From Desemzia incerta (lineage in GTDB: Bacteria > Bacillota > Bacilli > Lactobacillales > Carnobacteriaceae): DNA of 64,000 nucleotides. The stretch spans positions 1 to 64,000 of the forward strand of contig NZ_FOXW01000003.1 of the NCBI RefSeq assembly GCF_900115825.1, given 5' to 3'. The position numbers and the translations under genes were made by a program. Positions 8,990-18,649 of this stretch are shown here, in pieces (within the stretch, counting starts at the first letter, position 1; each line of letters begins with the position of its first letter). The notes beneath the pieces were generated by a model. The model searched no databases and was not told the origin of the DNA. It saw only the letters and a list, made by a program, of their open reading frames with translations.

Positions 8990-9790
8990 GTGAAAACTAC
9001 TAACCATTTACAAGATAAGGTTGTTTTTATTACGGGGGCATCTTCCGGATTGGGAGAACAAATCGCCTATGAAGCAGCTTTAAAAGGCGCGACTGTTGTA
9101 GTTGCTGCTCGTAGTTTAGATAAACTAAAGGTAGTGAAAGAAAATTGTGAAAAAATTTCTGGGAAAAAAGCGTATTTATTTTCTTTAGATATTGCAGATC
9201 CAGAAGAAATCGAAGCTACGTTCAATGAGATCATTGAAACAGTTGGACCCATAGATGTGTTGATCAACAACGCTGGATTTGGACATTTTGAAAGTGTATT
9301 GACAACGGATATGAGCATTGCTGAAGATATGTTCCGCGTAAATGTGCTAGGATTAATGTATACTTCTCAATTAGCCGCTATACATATGGCTGATCGTAAA
9401 ACAGGACACATCATAAACATCGCTTCAATGGCAGGCAAAATGGCTACACCTAAATCGACTATTTATTCAGCCAGCAAGTTTGCTGTTATCGGATACACGA
9501 ACGCTTTACGTTTAGAGTTGAAACCTTTATCTATTCAAGTATCTACTGTCAATTTGGGTCCAGTTAAAACATCTTTCTTCGATAAAGCGGATAAAAATGG
9601 AGATTATTTGGAAAAAGTAGATAAGTTAGTGTTAGATCCTAAAGAAGTCGCTTATAAAGTGGTAAAAATGATTGGATCCTCTAAGCGTGAATTGAACCTT
9701 CCGAAATCAATGGAGATTGCTAGTCGTTTTTACACTTTATTCCCAACAGCTGGAGATTATTTGGCTACAACGTTGTTTGATAAAAAATAA
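8990..9790 (+). CDS. Short-chain dehydrogenase/reductase, YqjQ-like
   Basis: A classical NAD(P)-dependent SDR of 266 aa. The Rossmann motif TGASSGLGE is at 15-23, NNAG at 93-96, the catalytic Ser146 lies in IASMAGK, and the YSASK motif gives Tyr159 and Lys163. The substrate is unknown. The GTG start at 8990 follows AAAGGGG with good spacing. It follows rnz closely, an arrangement I associate with yqjQ-like genes in related Firmicutes. It may act on a lipid or ketone, but nothing in the sequence decides this. Confidence 0.85.
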   Translation: MKTTNHLQDKVVFITGASSGLGEQIAYEAALKGATVVVAARSLDKLKVVKENCEKISGKKAYLFSLDIADPEEIEATFNEIIETVGPIDVLINNAGFGHFESVLTTDMSIAEDMFRVNVLGLMYTSQLAAIHMADRKTGHIINIASMAGKMATPKSTIYSASKFAVIGYTNALRLELKPLSIQVSTVNLGPVKTSFFDKADKNGDYLEKVDKLVLDPKEVAYKVVKMIGSSKRELNLPKSMEIASRFYTLFPTAGDYLATTLFDKK

Positions 9791-9818
9791 AAAACTTTAA
9801 TGTGAGGAGTTTTTGCAG

Positions 9819-10196
9819 ATGAAAAGACAATGGACAACAATCATAGCGTTAGTATTGGTCATTTTGATTGCTGCTTTTGCAGTTATGAATACGGAATTGG
9901 TACCAGTAAATTTTGCGTTCACTGTAGCTTCTTGGCCGCTTATTATGGTCATTTTAGGTTCACTGCTGATTGGTGCTTTGATTGCCGTTTTGATTTCTAC
10001 AGGCACGATTATGCATGATCGTAAGGAAATCAAGCAGTTGAAAAAAGAAATTGAGGCTTCAAAGTCTAAACAACAAGAAGAAATCTCACAAATCCATAAA
10101 GAGCATGAAAAAGAATTAAGTGAAAGAAACAATCAGATCCAACAATTGAAAGCCCAGTTAACGGCAACAGATGCTCAAACAGTCAAAATAGACTAG
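9819..10196 (+). CDS. LapA-family small membrane protein
   Basis: A 125-aa protein with two hydrophobic segments (about 5-25 and 38-60) separated by MNTELVPVNFAF, then a highly charged, coiled-coil-prone tail of about 60 residues rich in Lys, Glu and Gln. This matches the LapA/YrvD-like domain (DUF1049), whose E. coli member helps assemble LPS; the role in Gram-positives, which lack LPS, is unknown. ATG 9819 is preceded by GAGGAG with 9-nt spacing; the TTG at 9813 is too close. It lies 28 nt after the dehydrogenase and ends before a strong terminator, so it is probably the last gene of the obgE-rnz run. Confidence 0.8.
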   Translation: MKRQWTTIIALVLVILIAAFAVMNTELVPVNFAFTVASWPLIMVILGSLLIGALIAVLISTGTIMHDRKEIKQLKKEIEASKSKQQEEISQIHKEHEKELSERNNQIQQLKAQLTATDAQTVKID

Positions 10197-10235
10197 GCTA
10201 TTGAGCTTTTTAGAAGCAGGGGTATCAGTGAATTG

Positions 10236-10286
10236 AAAACTACTTTGAAAGTTAGCAAGGAATCCAAAATTCAAAGTAGTTTTTTC
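10236..10286 (+). terminator. Terminator after the LapA-like gene
   Basis: AAAACTACTTTGAA (10236-10249) pairs perfectly with TTCAAAGTAGTTTT (10270-10283), ending in a T-run. Confidence 0.85.
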
Positions 10287-10315
10287 ACTTTCATCATCTA
10301 GTTCTAATAACTAAT

Positions 10316-10344
10316 TTGTCTAGTTATATAGAATGTGTTAAAAT
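10316..10344 (+). promoter_or_regulatory. Sigma-A promoter for the DUF1836 gene
   Basis: TTGTCT (10316-10321), a 17-bp spacer and TAAAAT (10339-10344), placed just after a terminator and 31 bp before the start codon. Confidence 0.65.
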
Positions 10345-10374
10345 AAATTATCTTTTAAAAAAGGATATGAAAAA

Positions 10375-10935
10375 ATGACGTATAATGAAGAGTTAATGCA
10401 GTGGACTGCGGACGTTGAAAAGTATCATTTGCCTAGATGGGATGATTTACCGGATATTGATTTATACATGGACCAAGTGATTACGTTGATTGAAAATTAT
10501 TTGATGATTTTTAATCCGACACACGATAAGAAGATCATTACGTCTTCAATGGTGAACAACTATGTAAAATTAAAAGTGATTCCTAAGCCCATTAAGAAAA
10601 AGTATACTAAGAAGCACTTGGCGTACTTGATTGCGATCTCCATTCTTAAACAAGTCATCACCATTCCTGAAGTGAGAGACGGAATTGTTTATCAAGCTTC
10701 CGTGAGCGGCATCAGGGAAGCTTATAATTTATTCTGCTGCGAACAAGAATATGCTTTAAAAGCGGTTGCATCTCGTATTGGAGAAACAGAGCTGTTACCG
10801 TTGATGAAAGATGATACCGACGAAAAAACGATGCTGGTACGAAATGCCACGCTAGCAGTTGCTACAAAAATTGCTACAGAAAAATTGGTAGCTTCGTTAA
10901 GCGTTGTCAACAGTCAAGAAAGTCAAAATAAGTAA
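10375..10935 (+). CDS. DUF1836 domain-containing protein
   Basis: A 186-aa cytoplasmic protein of the DUF1836 family, common in Firmicutes and of unknown function. The hallmark middle part reads ITSSMVNNYVKLKVIPKP followed by KKYTKKHLAYLIAISILKQV. A short MerR-like helix-turn-helix character has been suggested for such families, but no clear DNA-binding helix can be proved here. No signal peptide or membrane segment. ATG 10375 has only the weak site AAAAGGAT. It stands behind its own promoter and 22 nt before a degV gene, with which it is probably cotranscribed. Confidence 0.8.
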   Translation: MTYNEELMQWTADVEKYHLPRWDDLPDIDLYMDQVITLIENYLMIFNPTHDKKIITSSMVNNYVKLKVIPKPIKKKYTKKHLAYLIAISILKQVITIPEVRDGIVYQASVSGIREAYNLFCCEQEYALKAVASRIGETELLPLMKDDTDEKTMLVRNATLAVATKIATEKLVASLSVVNSQESQNK

Positions 10936-10957
10936 TTAATGGAGGACGATTAGAAAA

Positions 10958-11824
10958 ATGAAGAATGAAAAAATTGCTTTTCTAGTTGATTCAGGATCAG
11001 ATGTTCCGCAAAATATTTTGGAACAAGGAAATATGAAAGTGATCCCGTTGAAAATCATTTATAAAGACGGCGAATACACCGATAAAGTGGATATTCAACC
11101 GGAAGAGTTATACGACCGCTTAAAAGAAGAGATCCCTAAAACGTCTTTACCTGATGGGGAAACCATTAAAAATATGCTGAACGAGATTAAAGCAGAGGGA
11201 TATACTAAAGTTATCGCTATTACGATTTCAAGCGGATTAAGCGGAACAAACAACATGGTGCGCTTAATGGCTGAAGAAGTAGAGGATTTAGATGTATTTG
11301 TCCTAGACACGAAAAACGTAGGGATCGGCAGCGGTCTGCACGCTGTACAAGCGTTGTCTTACGTGGAAGCAGGGATGGATTGGGAAACCATTAAACAAAA
11401 ACTTCAAGATGGAATCGAAAAAATCAAGATTCATTTCTATGTCGATACGTTAGAGTATTTGCAAAAGGGTGGAAGAATTGGTTTGGTTTCATCACTTGTT
11501 GGAAACCTATTGAATCTAAAACCGGTTATTTCGTGTAATGATGATGGAATTTATTATACTGTAACTAAAGCTAGAGGAAGTAAAAAAGGGATTCAAAAAA
11601 CGATTGACTGCTCTATCGAGTTCGCGAACAAAGCTAAAAAGTACGATGTAGCTGTTTGCTATGCTGGAACAGAAACGAAAAAAATTATCGATACAATCGC
11701 TGAAACAATGAAAGAAATGTTGCCGAATATCCGTGATTTTTACTATGACACCATCAGTCCTGCATTGGGTGTGCATACAGGACCTGGATTGATCGGTATT
11801 GCGATAAGTCAATTAGAAGATTAA
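10958..11824 (+). CDS. DegV family protein (fatty acid-binding)
   Basis: Members of the DegV/FakB family bind a fatty acid in a deep pocket and, where a FakA kinase is present, present it for phosphorylation so that exogenous fatty acids enter phospholipids. The 288-aa product has the N-terminal VDSGSDVP loop, TISSGLSGTNN and, further on, YVDTLEYLQKGGRIG, all typical of the family. The C-terminal HTGPGLIGI also fits. ATG 10958 is preceded by GGAGG. A second DegV gene is present on the minus strand at 48646-49488. No fakA lies in the window, so the partner kinase is not shown. Confidence 0.88.
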   Translation: MKNEKIAFLVDSGSDVPQNILEQGNMKVIPLKIIYKDGEYTDKVDIQPEELYDRLKEEIPKTSLPDGETIKNMLNEIKAEGYTKVIAITISSGLSGTNNMVRLMAEEVEDLDVFVLDTKNVGIGSGLHAVQALSYVEAGMDWETIKQKLQDGIEKIKIHFYVDTLEYLQKGGRIGLVSSLVGNLLNLKPVISCNDDGIYYTVTKARGSKKGIQKTIDCSIEFANKAKKYDVAVCYAGTETKKIIDTIAETMKEMLPNIRDFYYDTISPALGVHTGPGLIGIAISQLED

Positions 11825-11834
11825 GCAGCGTCAA

Positions 11835-11881
11835 GACTGTAAAGAGACAGGGAGTAGCCTTGTTCTTTTTACAGTTTTTTT
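11835..11881 (+). terminator. Terminator of the DUF1836-degV unit
   Basis: ACTGTAAA pairs with TTTTACAGT, with an inner CAGG/CCTTG stretch, followed by a run of T. Confidence 0.8.
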
Positions 11882-11964
11882 ATTTGATCGTAAAGCTTTC
11901 CTGCTCACTCTTCTATCAATCAAACCGCTAATTTGATATACTGATAGAGTTGGGAGTGAAGACT

Positions 11965-14298
11965 GTGATTAAAGCTCGTATGAAATGGAAATTAGTAAAT
12001 GAAGAACAACATAAACCGCTCATTAAAGAACTAGCTGAACAACTGTCTTATTCGCCGTTGTTTATTTCGCTGTGTCTGCAAAGAGGGTTAGACACCGAAG
12101 AGAAAATAAAAAGTTTTATTCAACCTACAGAAGAAGGCATACACGATCCTTTTTTGATGCATGACATGGAACGGGCAGTTGCACGCATCATGATGGCAGT
12201 AGAAAACGGAGATAAAATCGTTATTTATGGAGATTATGATGCAGATGGTGTGACAAGTACGTCTGTATTGTTGGAAACTCTTGAAATGATTGGGGCAAAC
12301 GTGGATTTCTATATTCCGAATCGCTTTACAGATGGATATGGGCCTAACACAAAAGCTTTTAAAAAGTTGATCCAAGAAGGCTGCCAGTTGATTGTTACTT
12401 GCGACAATGGGGTCTCAGGACATGAAGCGATTCAAAAAGCGAATGAATTGGGTGTAGATGTCATCGTGACGGATCACCATGAATTACCTGAGCAGCTGCC
12501 ACAAGCATATGCTGTGGTTCATCCGCGTCACCCTGAAGGCCATTATCCATTTGGAGACTTAGCAGGTGTAGGAGTGGCTTTTAAAGTAGCTACTGCTTTG
12601 CTGGGTGAAATGCCTGTAGAGTTATTGGATTTGGTCGCTATAGGAACGATTGCCGATTTAGTTTCTTTACGAGACGAGAACAGAGTCCTAGCTATGCAAG
12701 GAATCGAAGCATTGAAACAAACACAACGCATAGGTTTAAATGCGTTGTATGAGATCGCTAATGTGAATAAAAACGATTTAAGTGAAGAATCCGTCGGGTT
12801 TATTATAGGACCTAGACTAAATGCACCTGGACGACTAGGCGATGCTTCGCCGGCTGTAAAATTATTGACCACATTTGATGACAGTGAAGCCCAATCGATT
12901 GCTCAGTTCATTCAATCAAAAAATGAAGAGCGACAAAAATACGTTAAGCAAATCACCGATGAAGCGTTTGACATGTTGGAAGAAATCGATACAGAAACCG
13001 ATGTTTATGTACTAGCGAAAGAAGGATGGCATGAAGGCGTATTAGGAATCGTAGCCAGCAAAGTTGTTGGGAAGACCGGTAAGCCTACGATTGTTTTAAA
13101 CATCGATCAAGCAAATGGAACGGCTAAAGGTTCGGGCAGAAGTGTACAAGCCTTTCATCTGTATGAAGCATTAGATACTGTGCGCCCATTAACAGCAGCT
13201 TTTGGCGGTCATCACATGGCTGCAGGACTAACTGTACCGCTGGAAAACATTGAGAAAATTCAAGCGAAATTAAATGAATATGCAGTTACACAGCAAGTGG
13301 CTGGAGAAATGGGAGAAGAAGTCCAAATCGATAAGGTGCTTGAGATAAGTGATTTAACGGTTGATGCAATTGAAGAAATCAATCAGTTAGCCCCATTTGG
13401 CACCGATAATCCAAAACCGACTTTTTTATTGGATGATGTTGAAGTTCAATCGATTCGAAAAATCGGAGCGGACGGGACGCATTTGAAGATGTCTGTACAA
13501 CTTGATCAATACCTTTTAGACAGTATTGGTTTCGGATTTGGGGAGTTAGTAGATAAGATTCCTGAGAAAACCGTGTTGTCTACTATCGGAAAATTGGAGA
13601 TCAATGAGTGGAACGGAGCAAGAAAATTGCAATTCCGAGTGGAAGATGTAGCTGTAAAAGGGATTCAATGCTTTGATTATCGTGGGACTCAGATACCGGA
13701 AACTCTATGGAAGAATGAGCAAGCGGATTTTGTGTTTTTTGATCCTGAAAATCATATGCGTTTCAAAGATAAAATCCATCATTCCAGCAAGAGCCACAAT
13801 GTTCAAACTCGAAAAGAAGCTAAAGAATTCAAAATGGAAAATAAACATCTTATACTGGTCGACTGTCCACCATCTATGACGATGCTTTCGTTAGTGCTGG
13901 AAGACAATCAGCCGGAGAATATTTCCTATTCTTTTTATAGTTCATCTAATGACTATTTAGAAGGAATGCCGAGTAGAGAAAAGTTCGCTGAAACGTATAA
14001 GTTTATTCGTTCTCATCAAAACATTGATGTAAAAAATCAACTGTCAATTTTAGCGAAGACATTAAATATCAAAGAAAATCGATTAATTTTCATTATACAG
14101 GTGTTTTTTGAAGTCGGATTTGTTAAAATAGACAATGGACTTTTAAATCAAATCGAAAACCCTGAGAAAAAAGATTTGACTCAAGCCCTAACTTATCAAA
14201 AGAAATTGCAACGAATCAGTGCAGAAGAAAAATTAGTGTATAGTCACTCCTGGGAAGTAGATAAGTGGCTATTGCAACAATTATCCACTGGCGAATAA
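11965..14298 (+). CDS. recJ: Single-stranded-DNA-specific exonuclease RecJ
   Basis: A 5'-3' ssDNA exonuclease used in RecF-type recombination and mismatch or base excision repair. The 777-aa protein carries the DHH phosphoesterase motifs [12 protein letters not shown] (88-98) and VTDHHELP (DHH at 170-172), the DHHA1 region with [11 protein letters not shown], an OB-fold segment (about 460-570) and a C-terminal RecJ extension as in Gram-positive forms. GTG 11965 is chosen because GGGAG (11952-11956) gives about 8-nt spacing; TTG 11950 lies before that site. It is followed after 37 nt by apt, an order conserved in Firmicutes. Confidence 0.94.
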   Translation: MIKARMKWKLVNEEQHKPLIKELAEQLSYSPLFISLCLQRGLDTEEKIKSFIQPTEEGIHDPFLMHDMERAVARIMMAVENGDKIVIYGDYDADGVTSTSVLLETLEMIGANVDFYIPNRFTDGYGPNTKAFKKLIQEGCQLIVTCDNGVSGHEAIQKANELGVDVIVTDHHELPEQLPQAYAVVHPRHPEGHYPFGDLAGVGVAFKVATALLGEMPVELLDLVAIGTIADLVSLRDENRVLAMQGIEALKQTQRIGLNALYEIANVNKNDLSEESVGFIIGPRLNAPGRLGDASPAVKLLTTFDDSEAQSIAQFIQSKNEERQKYVKQITDEAFDMLEEIDTETDVYVLAKEGWHEGVLGIVASKVVGKTGKPTIVLNIDQANGTAKGSGRSVQAFHLYEALDTVRPLTAAFGGHHMAAGLTVPLENIEKIQAKLNEYAVTQQVAGEMGEEVQIDKVLEISDLTVDAIEEINQLAPFGTDNPKPTFLLDDVEVQSIRKIGADGTHLKMSVQLDQYLLDSIGFGFGELVDKIPEKTVLSTIGKLEINEWNGARKLQFRVEDVAVKGIQCFDYRGTQIPETLWKNEQADFVFFDPENHMRFKDKIHHSSKSHNVQTRKEAKEFKMENKHLILVDCPPSMTMLSLVLEDNQPENISYSFYSSSNDYLEGMPSREKFAETYKFIRSHQNIDVKNQLSILAKTLNIKENRLIFIIQVFFEVGFVKIDNGLLNQIENPEKKDLTQALTYQKKLQRISAEEKLVYSHSWEVDKWLLQQLSTGE

Positions 14299-14335
14299 TA
14301 TACTTATTCGACTAGTGAACGGAGGACAAACGAAA

Positions 14336-14848
14336 ATGAATTTAAAAAATTATATTGCTGATGTAGAAAACTTTCCTGAAGAAGGAATCATCTTCAGAGA
14401 TATCTCACCACTAATGGCGGATGGCGAAGCTTATCGTTATGCAACTAATGAAATCGTGAAATACGCTAAAGATAAAGGCGTAGAAATGATTGTTGGACCT
14501 GAAGCACGTGGATTTATCGTAGGATGCCCAGTTGCTTATGAACTAGGAATCGGATTTGCTCCTGCTAGAAAAAAAGGGAAACTTCCTCGCGAAACAGTAG
14601 AAGTGAACTATGGTTTAGAATATGGACAAGATACATTACAATTACACAAAGACAGCATTCGACCTGGACAAAAAGTTTTAGTGTGTGATGATTTATTGGC
14701 TACAGGCGGAACGATTGCTGCTACTATTGAATTGATCGAGTCATTAGGCGGAGTAGTTGTAGGAACAGCGTTCATCGTTGAATTGAAAGACTTGAAAGGC
14801 CGCGATAAAATCAAAGGCTATGATATTTTAGCACTTGCTGAATATTAA
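14336..14848 (+). CDS. apt: Adenine phosphoribosyltransferase
   Basis: Salvages adenine to AMP using PRPP. The 170-aa product is of normal length, starts [18 protein letters not shown] and has the PRPP-binding motif [13 protein letters not shown] and the purine-site segment GPEARGF. ATG 14336 is preceded by GGAGG at 14321-14325 with 10-nt spacing; the frame open from 14315 would place the start before that site. It lies just behind recJ, as in many Firmicutes, and ends in a terminator shared with the convergent lexA gene. Confidence 0.96.
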   Translation: MNLKNYIADVENFPEEGIIFRDISPLMADGEAYRYATNEIVKYAKDKGVEMIVGPEARGFIVGCPVAYELGIGFAPARKKGKLPRETVEVNYGLEYGQDTLQLHKDSIRPGQKVLVCDDLLATGGTIAATIELIESLGGVVVGTAFIVELKDLKGRDKIKGYDILALAEY

Positions 14849-14861
14849 GATAAAAACAAAA

Positions 14862-14908
14862 AAATAACCTCGAGAGCTGTTCAAACAGTTCTCGAGGTTA
14901 TTTTTTTA
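14862..14908. terminator. Bidirectional terminator between apt and lexA
   Basis: AATAACCTCGAGA and TCTCGAGGTTATT form a long stem extended by CTGTT/AACAG, with T on the + side and T on the minus side (A-run upstream), so it can serve both convergent genes. Confidence 0.9.
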
Positions 14909-14917
14909 GAAAATGGA

Positions 14918-15541
14918 TTAAGATACATGGCTGCGGTATAAACCAACCACTTTTCCTAAAATGGTTACTTCATCCAATAGAATAGGGCTCATAGAATCGT
15001 TTTCTGGTTGAAGTCTGTAATGATCTTTCTCTACGAAAAATCGTTTGCAGGTTGCTTCATCTTCAGTAGTCATTGCGATAACGATGTCTCCGTTGTCTGC
15101 ACTGGACTGCTTTCTGACGATCACTTCGTCTCCATCAAGAATACCTGCATTGATCATGCTTTCTCCTCGAATGGTCAACATAAACAATGCGCCATTTTCG
15201 TATTCCAAGCTTGGAGGGATAGGGAAGAAGTCTGTTGCCTCTTCTACAGCTAAAATAGGTTCACCGGCTGTAACCGTTCCTAATAGCGGAATTTTATTCA
15301 GTCCCACTCCTAATTGAGTCAATCCTTCAGCGGTTAATTCGATTGTTCTTGGTTTACTAGGGTCACGTTGGATGTAACCATTTTTTTCCAAACGAGATAA
15401 ATGTCCATGGACTGTTGATGTTGAAGACAATGAAACGGCTTGTCCTATTTCTCGAACTGTTGGCGGGAAGCCTTTTTCTTTTACTTGTTCATAAATATAT
15501 TGCAGTACTTCTAGTTGTCTAGATGCTGGCGTTTTTTTCAT
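14918..15541 (-). CDS. lexA: LexA SOS repressor
   Basis: Transcriptional repressor of the SOS DNA-damage regulon, inactivated by RecA-stimulated self-cleavage. The 207-aa product has an N-terminal winged helix ([11 protein letters not shown]...STVHGHL, about 26-50) and a C-terminal S24 peptidase domain with cleavage site Ala92-Gly93 (GTVTAGEP), catalytic Ser128 (RGESMINAG) and Lys166 (EATCKRFF). The ATG at 15541 is chosen, behind GAGGTG; the GTG 12 nt upstream overlaps that site. A match to the Firmicutes SOS box overlaps its promoter, so it probably represses itself. It is convergent with apt and divergent from a DUF896 gene. Confidence 0.96.
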   Translation of the reverse strand: MKKTPASRQLEVLQYIYEQVKEKGFPPTVREIGQAVSLSSTSTVHGHLSRLEKNGYIQRDPSKPRTIELTAEGLTQLGVGLNKIPLLGTVTAGEPILAVEEATDFFPIPPSLEYENGALFMLTIRGESMINAGILDGDEVIVRKQSSADNGDIVIAMTTEDEATCKRFFVEKDHYRLQPENDSMSPILLDEVTILGKVVGLYRSHVS

Positions 15542-15579
15542 AATAGGATACACCTCAATTCTTATTTACTCTTGTTGAT

Positions 15580-15619
15580 AGAATAGCACAAATAGAAACG
15601 TTTTTCAAACAAACGTTCG
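15580..15619 (-). promoter_or_regulatory. lexA promoter with overlapping SOS box
   Basis: On the minus strand TTGAAA (plus 15603-15608), a 17-bp spacer and TATTCT (plus 15580-15585) form a sigma-A promoter. CGAAC-GTTT-GTTTG (plus 15606-15619) matches the CGAAC-N4-GTTYG LexA box and covers the -35. The arrangement implies autorepression. Confidence 0.85.
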
Positions 15620-15766
15620 CCTTTTAAACAAAGAAATGAAATAAAAGACAAAAAAATCTGCGCATTGTTTTTATAAAGCTCTTTTTCATACACAAATAGG
15701 ACAATAAAGGCTGAAATATAGCTGTGTTTTTGGTATATTGGGTAAGTAAAAGAAAGGATGAATAAA

Positions 15767-16009
15767 ATGTTGCCAAAAGATCAAATCAAACGAATCAATG
15801 AATTAGCAAAAAAATCTAAAACTTCTGAAGGGTTGACCATGTCAGAACAAGTAGAGCAAAAACAATTACGTGAAGCTTATCTAGAAGCTTTTAGAGGCGG
15901 TATGAGAAACCATATAGAAGGTATGAAAGTCATGGATGAAGAAGGAAATGATGTAACGCCTGAAAAAGTGAAAAAAATTCAAAAAGACAAAGGTTTGCAC
16001 GGCAGATAA
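15767..16009 (+). CDS. DUF896 domain-containing protein (YnzC-like)
   Basis: An 80-aa cytoplasmic, mostly helical protein of the UPF0291/DUF896 family (B. subtilis YnzC). The typical N-terminus [18 protein letters not shown] and the conserved [20 protein letters not shown] are visible. Function unknown; in B. subtilis ynzC belongs to the SOS cluster yneA-yneB-ynzC next to lexA, and here it is likewise divergent from lexA. ATG 15767 has AAAGGA at 8-nt spacing; ATG 15758 lies directly on that site. The Lys/Glu-rich C-terminus ends KGLHGR. The distance to lexA is about 225 bp and contains the lexA promoter. Confidence 0.88.
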   Translation: MLPKDQIKRINELAKKSKTSEGLTMSEQVEQKQLREAYLEAFRGGMRNHIEGMKVMDEEGNDVTPEKVKKIQKDKGLHGR

Positions 16010-16110
16010 ATTTAATGCAAAAAGTTCACCATTTAAGTGTAAAAAATGGTATGATATAAAAGTAATGTAAGCATTTTATTTAGTTTGAAAATTGAAAGGA
16101 ATGATATTTT

Positions 16111-18105
16111 TTGTTCGATAAAGTAGATCAATTAGCTGTAGATACCATTCGTACGTTAAGTATTGACGGAGTGCAAAAAGCCAACTCCGGACACCCTGGT
16201 TTACCAATGGGTGCTGCACCAATGACATATGTTTTATGGAGCAGACATTTAAAAGCAAATCCTAAAAATTCTCACTGGGTAGATCGTGACCGTTTTGTTC
16301 TTTCTGCTGGACACGGTTCTATGATGTTATACAGCATGCTTCACTTAGCTGGATACAAAGTGTCGATTGATGATTTGAAAAATTTCCGTCAGTGGGAAAG
16401 CAACACTCCAGGACATCCTGAAGTTCATTATACTGATGGTGTTGAAGCTACAACTGGTCCACTTGGACAAGGTATCGCAAATAGTGTAGGTATGGCGATG
16501 GCTGAAGCTCATTTAGCGGCTACTTACAATAAAGAAAATCATACGATTGTTGACCATTATACTTACGCTTTATGCGGTGATGGCGACTTGATGGAAGGTG
16601 TTTCTGCTGAAGCAGCAAGTTTAGCAGGACACCTTAAATTAGGTAAATTGATCGTTTTATATGATTCCAATGACATCTCATTAGATGGACCGACATCTAA
16701 ATCATTTACAGAAAACGTTGGTCAACGATTTGAAGCTTACGGATGGGAACACATCTTGGTAAAAGATGGAAACGATTTGGAAGAAGTTAATGCAGCTATA
16801 GAGAAAGCAAAAGCTAATCCTGATCAACCATCATTGATTGAAGTGAAAACTGTTATCGGCTTCGGTTCTCCGGGCGCTGGTTCACATAAAGTCCATGGTG
16901 CTCCATTAGGTATCGAAGGCGTTGAAGCAACGAAAAAGGCTTACGGATGGGAAGGCGAGGACTTCTATGTACCAATGGAAGCACAAGCTCGTTTTGAAGA
17001 AATGATCGTAGATCCTGGTGCGGAAGCTGAAGAAAAATGGAATAAAGCACTCGAAGCTTATCGTCAAGAATTCCCTGAACTAGCTCAACAATTTGAAGCT
17101 GGATTCAATGGCGAGTTACCAGAAGGATGGGACAAAGATTTACCTGTATATGAAGAAGGAGACGCAGCAGCAGCTTCTCGTAAAACAAGCAGTCAAGTAT
17201 TGAATGCAATCGCTAAAAATGTTCCTAACTTATGGGGCGGTTCAGCAGACTTGTCTTCTTCAAACAACACAATGATTGATGGAGTAGCCGATTACGAAGC
17301 TGGTCAATACGAAGGACGCAATATCTGGTATGGTGTTCGTGAATTCGCTATGACGGCAGCGGCAAATGGAATCCAACTTCACGGAGGAACGAAGACTTAT
17401 GTAGGAACGTTCTTCGTCTTTACAGACTACTTGAGAGCAGCAGTTCGTTTAGCAGCGATTTCTAAATTGCCTGTAACTTACGTGTTTACACATGATTCTG
17501 TAGCTGTTGGAGAAGATGGCCCAACTCATGAACCAGTTGAGCACTTGTCAAGCTTACGCAGTATGCCTAACTTAACTGTTCTTCGTCCAGCTGATGGAAA
17601 TGAAGTAGCAGCGGCTTGGGAAATTGCGATGAAATCAACAGATCACCCGACAATGCTTGTGTTGAGTCGTCAAGACTTGCCAGTATTGCCAAAAACGAAA
17701 GAATTAGCTCGCGAGAACATCCAAAAAGGTGCTTATGTCCTTTCTCCTCAAGATGGTGAAAAACCTGAAGGTATCTTGATTGCTACAGGTTCTGAAGTTG
17801 CCTTAGCTTTGGAAGCTCAAAAAGAGTTGAAAGCACAAGGAAAAGACGTTTCAGTTGTATCTATGCCAAGTATGGATCTATTTGAAAAACAAAGTGCTGA
17901 ATACAAAGAAAGTGTTCTTCCAAGAGAAATCCGTAAACGTGTATCAATTGAAATGGGAGCTACATTTGGTTGGGAACGTTATGTAGGTCTTGACGGAGCT
18001 ACAATCGGTATCGACAAATATGGAGCTAGTGCTCCAGGCGCAACTGTAATCAAAAACTACGGTTTTACTACGCAAAACGTTGTAGAAACATTTAATAATC
18101 TATAA
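16111..18105 (+). CDS. tkt: Transketolase
   Basis: Thiamine-diphosphate enzyme of the non-oxidative pentose phosphate pathway that moves two-carbon units between sugar phosphates. The 664-aa protein has the transketolase N-terminal domain ([38 protein letters not shown]...NDISLDG for TPP and Mg binding), a pyrimidine-binding domain ([28 protein letters not shown]) and a C-terminal domain. The start is TTG 16111, 10 nt behind AAAGGA. An extended -10 candidate TGGTATGAT lies near 16046-16054. A terminator follows directly, so the gene is probably monocistronic. Confidence 0.96.
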   Translation: MFDKVDQLAVDTIRTLSIDGVQKANSGHPGLPMGAAPMTYVLWSRHLKANPKNSHWVDRDRFVLSAGHGSMMLYSMLHLAGYKVSIDDLKNFRQWESNTPGHPEVHYTDGVEATTGPLGQGIANSVGMAMAEAHLAATYNKENHTIVDHYTYALCGDGDLMEGVSAEAASLAGHLKLGKLIVLYDSNDISLDGPTSKSFTENVGQRFEAYGWEHILVKDGNDLEEVNAAIEKAKANPDQPSLIEVKTVIGFGSPGAGSHKVHGAPLGIEGVEATKKAYGWEGEDFYVPMEAQARFEEMIVDPGAEAEEKWNKALEAYRQEFPELAQQFEAGFNGELPEGWDKDLPVYEEGDAAAASRKTSSQVLNAIAKNVPNLWGGSADLSSSNNTMIDGVADYEAGQYEGRNIWYGVREFAMTAAANGIQLHGGTKTYVGTFFVFTDYLRAAVRLAAISKLPVTYVFTHDSVAVGEDGPTHEPVEHLSSLRSMPNLTVLRPADGNEVAAAWEIAMKSTDHPTMLVLSRQDLPVLPKTKELARENIQKGAYVLSPQDGEKPEGILIATGSEVALALEAQKELKAQGKDVSVVSMPSMDLFEKQSAEYKESVLPREIRKRVSIEMGATFGWERYVGLDGATIGIDKYGASAPGATVIKNYGFTTQNVVETFNNL

Positions 18106-18124
18106 AATTAAATGAATTTGGGAC

Positions 18125-18163
18125 GGAAGCTATACAAAATAATTGTATAGCTTTTCCCTTTTT
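18125..18163 (+). terminator. Terminator of tkt
   Basis: GGAAGCTATACAA pairs with TTGTATAGCTTTTCC; a T-rich stretch follows. Confidence 0.8.
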
Positions 18164-18286
18164 CATAAACCGATGAAAGAAAAATAAAAAAGCGTGGGTT
18201 TTTAAATCTGCGAAAGCCTATTTATTTTTCGGTCAATATTTAGTACAATTAACAACTGAGAGGTTTTTGAAAGGAGTGAAGAAAGA

Positions 18287-18523
18287 ATGAACTTAGGATT
18301 AGCAATTTTATTAATTGTGCTTGCTTTAATTGCAGGATTAGTTGGAGGATTTTTCATCTCTAGAAAATACATGATGGATTATTTTGAAAAAAATCCACCA
18401 GTAAACGAAGACATGCTACGTATGATGATGATGCAAATGGGCCAAAAACCATCTGAAAAGAAAATCAAACAAATGATGGCGTCTATGAAAGTACAATCTG
18501 AGAAAAAAAACAAAAAAAAATAA
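18287..18523 (+). CDS. UPF0154 (YneF-like) small membrane protein
   Basis: A 78-aa protein with one N-terminal transmembrane helix (about 3-25, [20 protein letters not shown]), then the conserved segment [20 protein letters not shown] and a Met- and Lys-rich C-terminus ending in a lysine tract. This is the YneF/UPF0154 family of Firmicutes, function unknown. ATG 18287 is preceded by AAAGGAG. The gene follows tkt as yneF does in B. subtilis, and is flanked on both sides by terminators. Confidence 0.9.
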   Translation: MNLGLAILLIVLALIAGLVGGFFISRKYMMDYFEKNPPVNEDMLRMMMMQMGQKPSEKKIKQMMASMKVQSEKKNKKK

Positions 18524-18552
18524 ACTAATCATGGTTAGTTGAATAGTATTTT

Positions 18553-18584
18553 CGAACAGGAAGACATTTCTGTTCGTTTTTTTT
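18553..18584 (+). terminator. Terminator after the YneF-like gene
   Basis: CGAACAG (18553-18559) and CTGTTCG (18570-18576) form a 7-bp stem followed by eight T. Confidence 0.9.
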
Positions 18585-18649
18585 ATCTTTTTTAGTAGGA
18601 TAGAGAGTATACGAAAAGGGTATAAAATTAGGGGTAGGTGACGACGTAA

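Noticed and set aside
11516-11812. 98-codon open frame on the minus strand opposite degV
   Set aside because: Shadow of a clear gene, with no ribosome site and a composition typical of antisense frames; the same holds for the other antisense frames inside hemL, sbcC, infB, dnaK and prmA.
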